Assembly: GCA_013043705.1 (NCBI GenBank)
Contig: JABDNS010000120.1
Location: 1 to 54,226, forward strand
Direction of reading: 5' to 3'
Length of the DNA stretch: 54,226 bases
From: Pseudomonadales bacterium
Lineage (GTDB): Bacteria; Pseudomonadota; Gammaproteobacteria; Pseudomonadales; UBA7434
Below are positions 48,972 to 54,226 of the stretch, one piece after another; the first letter of the stretch is position 1; every line of letters begins with the position of its first letter. A program made the translations under genes and the position numbers. The notes under the pieces are model-generated. The model worked only from the letters and a program-made list of their open reading frames with translations. It did not search any database and had not been told where the DNA came from.

Positions 48972-50042
48972 TTAAGCCAACTCAGGGCGATACAAACCTT
49001 TGCCGCAAATTTTCGGCAAGTCCCAGGCCGCGACCATGCCGGGCTTGTGCCCTACCACGGCTGGAATGGCGTTTACCAGGCAGGTAGCCGTTTGGATGAC
49101 GCCAGCCACCGCATGGTCGCCATTGCGGTCTTCCATATCCATACTAATCGTCATATTCGGCTCGCCTTCGATAATGGCCTTGTAACCTTTCCCCTTTGGC
49201 CAATCCGGGCACATGTCATCGGTTAAACGCGTTACGTGCTCAAGCACAATCGCATCGCGACCGCCAACCACGCCACGCACCTCAAACCGAACAGCGCCCA
49301 TAGTGCCCTTCTTGAAAACACCCATCGCGTTTTCGGTATCGGCATCAAGCGGAACCCGCTCAAACACCTCGTAGACTTTTTCTATTTCAACGCCAAGCGC
49401 AGCGCCCACCGAGCGCACCGAACCGCCCCAGGCCATCGATAGCACGCCGGGCTCAAAGAACATAATTTTGTGGTCAATTGGATAGCCAAAGCCCATTACC
49501 TCGCGAATGGTATGCTCCTGCTCGTAAGTGGCGTAATTAATAATTTCCTGCATACGCACGCTGGTCCAATACTCGGAAACACCGGTGAAAACCAAAGGCA
49601 TGGTGTCATTGGCAAACCCCGGATCGACGCCGTTGTTAAAACAGGTCGTACCGCCCTTTAAACAAGCAGCCTGGATTGGCTCGGCCAGGAACTGCACATC
49701 GGGGCTGTCGGGTTGTTGCAACATAAACAGTGAGGAGGCAACCACGTTGATGCCCTGCGACAAACAACGCGCCTGGTCCTCAGCCGCCTCCATCATGCGG
49801 GTTTCAGAGTGCGCGGTATACACAACACAATCGGGCTTCAGTCCCAACACTTTATCAATGTCGCTGCTTGCAATAATGCCTGTCGGTTCATCCAGGTTTG
49901 CAAGCGCCGCAACATCTTTGCCAACGCGCTCGGGCGTGGTGACGATATGGCCAACCAGCTCAAGCTCGGGATGGTTAACCACTGCCCGTACCGCAAACTG
50001 GCCTACGTTACCGGTACCCCAGGTCACTACTTTCAATGTCAT
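48972..50042 (-). CDS. NAD(P)H-dependent amine dehydrogenase / dihydrodipicolinate reductase-like protein
   Basis: MTLKVVTWGTGNVGQFAVRAVVNHPELELVGHIV Rossmann N-terminus; 356 aa. Confidence 0.75.
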   Translation of the reverse strand: MTLKVVTWGTGNVGQFAVRAVVNHPELELVGHIVTTPERVGKDVAALANLDEPTGIIASSDIDKVLGLKPDCVVYTAHSETRMMEAAEDQARCLSQGINVVASSLFMLQQPDSPDVQFLAEPIQAACLKGGTTCFNNGVDPGFANDTMPLVFTGVSEYWTSVRMQEIINYATYEQEHTIREVMGFGYPIDHKIMFFEPGVLSMAWGGSVRSVGAALGVEIEKVYEVFERVPLDADTENAMGVFKKGTMGAVRFEVRGVVGGRDAIVLEHVTRLTDDMCPDWPKGKGYKAIIEGEPNMTISMDMEDRNGDHAVAGVIQTATCLVNAIPAVVGHKPGMVAAWDLPKICGKGLYRPELA

Positions 50043-50119
50043 TATTTTTTCCTCCGAAAACGATTAGACGCATTGGCAATGCGCAATGTTAAACTTCACT
50101 CTCTGTTCAGATTTTAAAT

Positions 50120-50899
50120 TCACGATTCATAAGCGGCCATTTTTGTCATATCTACAGTAGCGCCACCGTCAACATATAGATTTTCGCCAGTAATGCAGCG
50201 AGCGGCATCGCTGGCAAGAAACAACACCGCACTGGCGATATCGCCAGCCTCAACATAAACACCCGCGCCCGGCTTATTGGTCAAACTTTCTTGCAAGCGG
50301 TCGATGCCTTCGGTTTGCAAAACGCCGCCAGGTGCAACACCATTTACCCTGATGCCAAGCGGCCGCCACTCTACCGCCGCACTACGCGTAAAAGATACAA
50401 CGCCAGCTTTGGCAGCAGCGGCATGGGCCTGCCACGCAACGCCAAAATTTTCATACGGCGCTGTGATATTTATAATCGCACCGCCATTTTCTTTCATCCA
50501 TGCATCAAAGGCAGCCTTGCTTACATTGAACGTGCCCTGCAGGTCGATGTCGATTACGGTTTTGAAAGCATTGGCTGAAAGATCTTCGATACGCGCTGGA
50601 AAATTGCCCGCCGCATTGTTAACCAAAACATCCAGGCTTCCCCATACAGCGATAATCTCGTTGACAACAAGCGCAACCATCTCGGGCTTGCGGATATCAC
50701 AAGCAATTGCAATGCATTCAATACCGTTTGCTTTTAATTCTTCTTTCGCTGCATCGAGCACCACTTGCTTGCGACTTGCAATCGCAACCTTGGCACCATG
50801 CTCGCCGAATGTCCGGGCGATGACGTTACCGATGCCGGTGCCGCCGCCAGTTACTAATACAACTTTGCCTTCGAACAAGCCTTGGCAAAAAACACTCAT
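50120..50899 (-). CDS. SDR family oxidoreductase
   Basis: GKVVLVTGGGTGIGNVIARTFGEHGAKVAIASR, NNAAGNFPARIEDLSANAFKTVIDIDLQGTFNVSKAAF; 259 aa. Confidence 0.92.
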   Translation of the reverse strand: MSVFCQGLFEGKVVLVTGGGTGIGNVIARTFGEHGAKVAIASRKQVVLDAAKEELKANGIECIAIACDIRKPEMVALVVNEIIAVWGSLDVLVNNAAGNFPARIEDLSANAFKTVIDIDLQGTFNVSKAAFDAWMKENGGAIINITAPYENFGVAWQAHAAAAKAGVVSFTRSAAVEWRPLGIRVNGVAPGGVLQTEGIDRLQESLTNKPGAGVYVEAGDIASAVLFLASDAARCITGENLYVDGGATVDMTKMAAYES

Positions 50900-52074
50900 T
50901 CAGCTCTCCTGCTGTTCTCCTGCGTTCGCATCGGCCTGAAAAATGCTTGCATATCTTTTACCAGCAATTCAGGCGATTCCATCGGCGCAAAATGCCCACC
51001 CTCCGTTTCAACAGTCCAACGCTGGAGGTTATAGTATTTCTCGGCCCAGCGATGTGGAAACAATTGATTGTCGTGCTCAAACTGCAGTACCGCGGTTGGC
51101 GCAGAAACGATGGGAAGATGGGCGTCGTCGACCGCAGGCATAAAGTGCAATGACTCGTAATAGTAGCGCGCCGACGTTACGTAGGTTTCGGTAAGCCAAT
51201 ACAGCATCACCGTGGTTATTAACTGGTCTTTGTCGAAGCAGAACTCAATATCGCCTTTGCAATCACTCCACTCAAAGCGCTTTTCAATTAGCCAGGATGC
51301 CAATCCCACCGGCGAGTCATGCAAGGCAAAAGCCGCAGTTTGCGGCCGCGTCATTTGCAGGTTCAGGTAGGCGGCGGACTCGCCATTAAAGGCATTATTC
51401 TTTTGCTGCCATGCTTTCTCGCCCTCGCCGTAGTCTTCGGGCGCAGGGAATGGATTGGAAAACGGCATAATAAGATTCAGGTAAACTCCATGCAGACGCT
51501 CCGGTGTTTTGTGGCCCATAAAAGCTGCCACCATGCTACCGAAGTCACCGCCTTGCACACAGAATTTTTCATAGCCCAACTGGCTCATCAGTCCGGGCAA
51601 TAGCTCCGCAGCGCGATAGAAATTCGTATCGCCGGGCTTTTCGATCGGGCTTGAAAAAGCAAAGCCCGGCAAAGAAGGCACGATGACATCGAATGCATCG
51701 GCGGGGTCACCACCGTAGGCCGCCGGATCGGTTAGCGGTTCAATTATTTTCTGGAAGTCCCAAAACGTCCAGGGCCAACCGTGATTAAGGATGAGCGGAA
51801 GCGGGTTGGGCCCCTTGCCTTTTTCATGAATAAAGTGAAGTGGCGTGCCGTCAATACTGGTTTTGAAATGACCAAAGCGATTAATCGCACGCTCTTGTGC
51901 ACGCCAATCGTAGGTATTGATCCAGTACTCTACGAGTTCGCGCAAATACGCAAGGTTAGTACCTGCAGACCAATTCTTATTGTTGCCAATCTCAGGGGGC
52001 CAGCGAGTACGCAACAGGCGTTCGCGCAGATCGTCCAACTGTGGTTGGGGAATATCAACGCGAAACGCTTGCAT
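50896..52074 (-). CDS. Epoxide hydrolase family alpha/beta hydrolase (EHN-type N-terminus)
   Basis: FRVDIPQPQLDDLRERLLRTRWPPE N-terminus; LPLILNHGWPWTFWDFQKIIEPL; CVQGGDFGSMVAAFMG; ATGA overlap with the SDR gene. Confidence 0.93.
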   Translation of the reverse strand: MQAFRVDIPQPQLDDLRERLLRTRWPPEIGNNKNWSAGTNLAYLRELVEYWINTYDWRAQERAINRFGHFKTSIDGTPLHFIHEKGKGPNPLPLILNHGWPWTFWDFQKIIEPLTDPAAYGGDPADAFDVIVPSLPGFAFSSPIEKPGDTNFYRAAELLPGLMSQLGYEKFCVQGGDFGSMVAAFMGHKTPERLHGVYLNLIMPFSNPFPAPEDYGEGEKAWQQKNNAFNGESAAYLNLQMTRPQTAAFALHDSPVGLASWLIEKRFEWSDCKGDIEFCFDKDQLITTVMLYWLTETYVTSARYYYESLHFMPAVDDAHLPIVSAPTAVLQFEHDNQLFPHRWAEKYYNLQRWTVETEGGHFAPMESPELLVKDMQAFFRPMRTQENSRRAE

Positions 52075-52081
52075 AAGAGAT

Positions 52082-53794
52082 TTAGGCCGCGCGTATCAAC
52101 TTACCTGGCCTTGCTTCGGTTGGTTTACCATCGCGCATAATAACCTCGCCACTCACCAAGGTATAACGATAACCGTCGGCGTCCTGGAATACGCGCTTGC
52201 CACCCGCGGGCAGGTCATAGGCCATTCTTGGCGCGTTAAGTGTCAGGTTTTCGTAGTCGATAATATTAATATCCGCTTTTTTACCCAACTCAAGTGTGCC
52301 GCGATCATTCAGGCCCATGCAGCTAGCGGTGTCATGCGTTTGCATTTTTATTGCCTGCTCCAGGCTAAAGCGCTTGCCGCGTTCCCTGTCGCGGGTGAAA
52401 TAGGTAAGCAACTGCGTAGGAATAGAGGCATCGCATAACACACCGCAATGCGCACCGGTATCGGCAAGGCTTATCACCGCGTTCTCGTCTTCAAGCATTT
52501 CGATCTGTCGATTAAGGTCGCCATTGTCGTAGCCCATAATCGGGAAGTACAGCATCGCATCACCGTTGCGCTTCAGCAACGCATCGTAGGCGTATTCCTG
52601 CGGCGTTACGCCAGCAGCTTTGGCTTTCGCTGCCACGCTATCCTCAAGCCGGGGCTCGTAGTTGGGATCTTCACCAAGTTCGAACATCATGTCGAAATCG
52701 GTAGCCATACGGTCGGCAATTTCATGACCCATGCTTGGCGTCGGCTCCGCCAGAATCGCAGCGCGAACCTCCGGCTTTCTTAATTCATTGAGTCGCTCTT
52801 CAGGCGTTAGCATGCCCAACTTGCCAAAGTTCTGGTGCATGTAAAACGGGTGAACCGTGCCATTAAAATTCATCAGCACGCTAACCGGCCGCGCCCCAAC
52901 GTTTGGAACCAGCTGTGCACCTTCTGCATTGGCCGACTTCACATAGTCGAGTTGCTGTTGCACGCGAGGCCATTGGTCGCCGGTCTGGTAAAATATGGTG
53001 AAGTTTACTTGGCAGTTGTTTTCGATGGACAAGCGCTTCATCCAGTCCATCTCTTTTTCCCAGTCGTCCCAATCCGAAACAAGTTGATACACGCCCTTGC
53101 CAAGCGCACCCATGGACTTGCCAATACCAAGCAACTCGTCTTCGTCTGAGTAGGTACCCGGCACCGCATCGCCAGCGCGTGTCATATGCAGGGCGGTGCG
53201 TGATGTGGAAAAACCGATGGCGCCAGCATCCAGGCCCTCTTCGACGATGGCCCGCATTTTTTGAATGTCTTCTTCCGTGGCCTTTTCGTTCGCGATACCA
53301 CGCTCACCCATCACGTAAACACGCACCGCGCAGTGAGGAACCTGTGCTGCTATATCCACCGCCCTGGGCATATTCTCTAACGCATCAAGATATTCGGGGA
53401 AGCTCTCCCAACCCCACTCAAGCCCTTCGTCGAGCGCGGAACCCGGAATGTCTTCAACGTCTTCCATCACCTCTATAAGTTCTTTATGCGCCTTGTCGGT
53501 AGGCAGGCAGGGCGCGAAACCCACGCCGCAGTTACCCATCACCAAGGTGGTAATGCCATGATTAACCGCCGGGCTGCACATCGGGTCCCAGGTTGCCTGC
53601 CCGTCCATATGACTGTGTGCATCGACCCAGCCAGGGCATACCAACAAACCACTGGCATCGATTTCTTTTTTCGCGCTGCCCTCTACTTTGCCAATCGCGC
53701 TGATTGCGCCGTCTTTAACCGCAAGGTCGCCATTAAAAGCAGGCTTGCCGGTACCGTCGATGATTTTTCCATTGCGGATGATTAAGTCGTACAT
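52082..53794 (-). CDS. Amidohydrolase family protein, N-acyl-D-amino-acid deacylase-like
   Basis: [35 protein letters not shown]..., [41 protein letters not shown]; 570 aa. Confidence 0.9.
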   Translation of the reverse strand: MYDLIIRNGKIIDGTGKPAFNGDLAVKDGAISAIGKVEGSAKKEIDASGLLVCPGWVDAHSHMDGQATWDPMCSPAVNHGITTLVMGNCGVGFAPCLPTDKAHKELIEVMEDVEDIPGSALDEGLEWGWESFPEYLDALENMPRAVDIAAQVPHCAVRVYVMGERGIANEKATEEDIQKMRAIVEEGLDAGAIGFSTSRTALHMTRAGDAVPGTYSDEDELLGIGKSMGALGKGVYQLVSDWDDWEKEMDWMKRLSIENNCQVNFTIFYQTGDQWPRVQQQLDYVKSANAEGAQLVPNVGARPVSVLMNFNGTVHPFYMHQNFGKLGMLTPEERLNELRKPEVRAAILAEPTPSMGHEIADRMATDFDMMFELGEDPNYEPRLEDSVAAKAKAAGVTPQEYAYDALLKRNGDAMLYFPIMGYDNGDLNRQIEMLEDENAVISLADTGAHCGVLCDASIPTQLLTYFTRDRERGKRFSLEQAIKMQTHDTASCMGLNDRGTLELGKKADINIIDYENLTLNAPRMAYDLPAGGKRVFQDADGYRYTLVSGEVIMRDGKPTEARPGKLIRAA

Positions 53795-54126
53795 TGTTCA
53801 GGCCTCACGTGTGTTTTTATATCGGTGAATTCAAGCGCATCGCCGTGTTAGCGCAATGCTTGGCTGGATTCGACGATGGGGGTCACTGGACGATTCTAGA
53901 GCAATAAATCTAGGTAAAACAGCATGCGAAAGGACTAAATTGCATAAAACAGGAGATACCGGCTAGGTTTGATCAGGCGTGGGAGGCTGGACGAGCAAAG
54001 ATCAAGCAGGGTTGGTGGGTGGTATGGGATGGACATCGAGTAAGCGGGCCCGCGGGGTCGTACTGGATTGACAAAACCGCCGTTGCCTCCGGCGCTTTAA
54101 CCGCTGCGCGGCGGCCTGCGGCCGTC

Positions 54127-54152
54127 CAATAAATCGCTGTGGCGATTTATTG
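54127..54152. repeat. Perfect 11-bp hairpin in intergenic region
   Basis: caataaatcgc tgtg gcgatttattg. Confidence 0.85.
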
Positions 54153-54196
54153 TCGAACCGACTTCAGAACCAAGTCCAGTGCCTCCAATCGGATAT

Positions 54197-54226
54197 AAAA
54201 AAGGCCCACCCCGCAGGGGTGAGCCT
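54197..54226 (-). terminator. Putative rho-independent terminator for a minus-strand transcript entering from beyond the window
   Basis: Reverse strand ggctcacccc tgc ggggtgggcc followed by six T residues (54202-54197). Confidence 0.75.

Noticed and set aside
54127-54180. Possible tRNA because of ggttcgac on the minus strand near hairpins
   Set aside because: No complete cloverleaf, acceptor stem or anticodon arm could be built.

Overview
54.2 kb window of a proteobacterial (probably gammaproteobacterial) chromosome, densely coding and mostly on the minus strand. Left to right: (i) the rpsF-rpsR-DUF2232-rplI-dnaB block, with dnaB truncated by the window edge; (ii) a co-directional ~20 kb cassette: GGDEF/EAL response regulator, hybrid histidine kinase with two HPt domains, a 3272-aa mosaic LEPR-XLL/DUF4347/cadherin-like protein, a HlyD adaptor, an M50-protease/HlyD fusion and a GAF/HlyD fusion, with no ABC ATPase or TolC in the window; (iii) cardiolipin synthase, copAB, a sterol desaturase family gene, fadBA, a YghU-like GST, an RND efflux pair and an SDR; (iv) an envelope-stress-like cluster (small lipoprotein, DUF1328, CsbD, MscS, PRC-barrel) with two divergent GG-N10-GC sigma-54-type promoters, close to a sigma-54 activator whose receiver appears to lack the phosphoacceptor Asp; (v) AGCS symporter, ALDH and glutamine amidotransferase; (vi) a catabolic/sulfur cluster (TauD-like dioxygenase, sulfatase, amine dehydrogenase-like, SDR, epoxide hydrolase, D-aminoacylase-like) in which two related 25-5-25 palindromic elements bracket the sulfatase gene. 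The best candidates for something undescribed are the LEPR-XLL/M50-HlyD/phosphorelay cassette and the sigma-54 divergon. All family calls are from reading the sequence; no searches were run.
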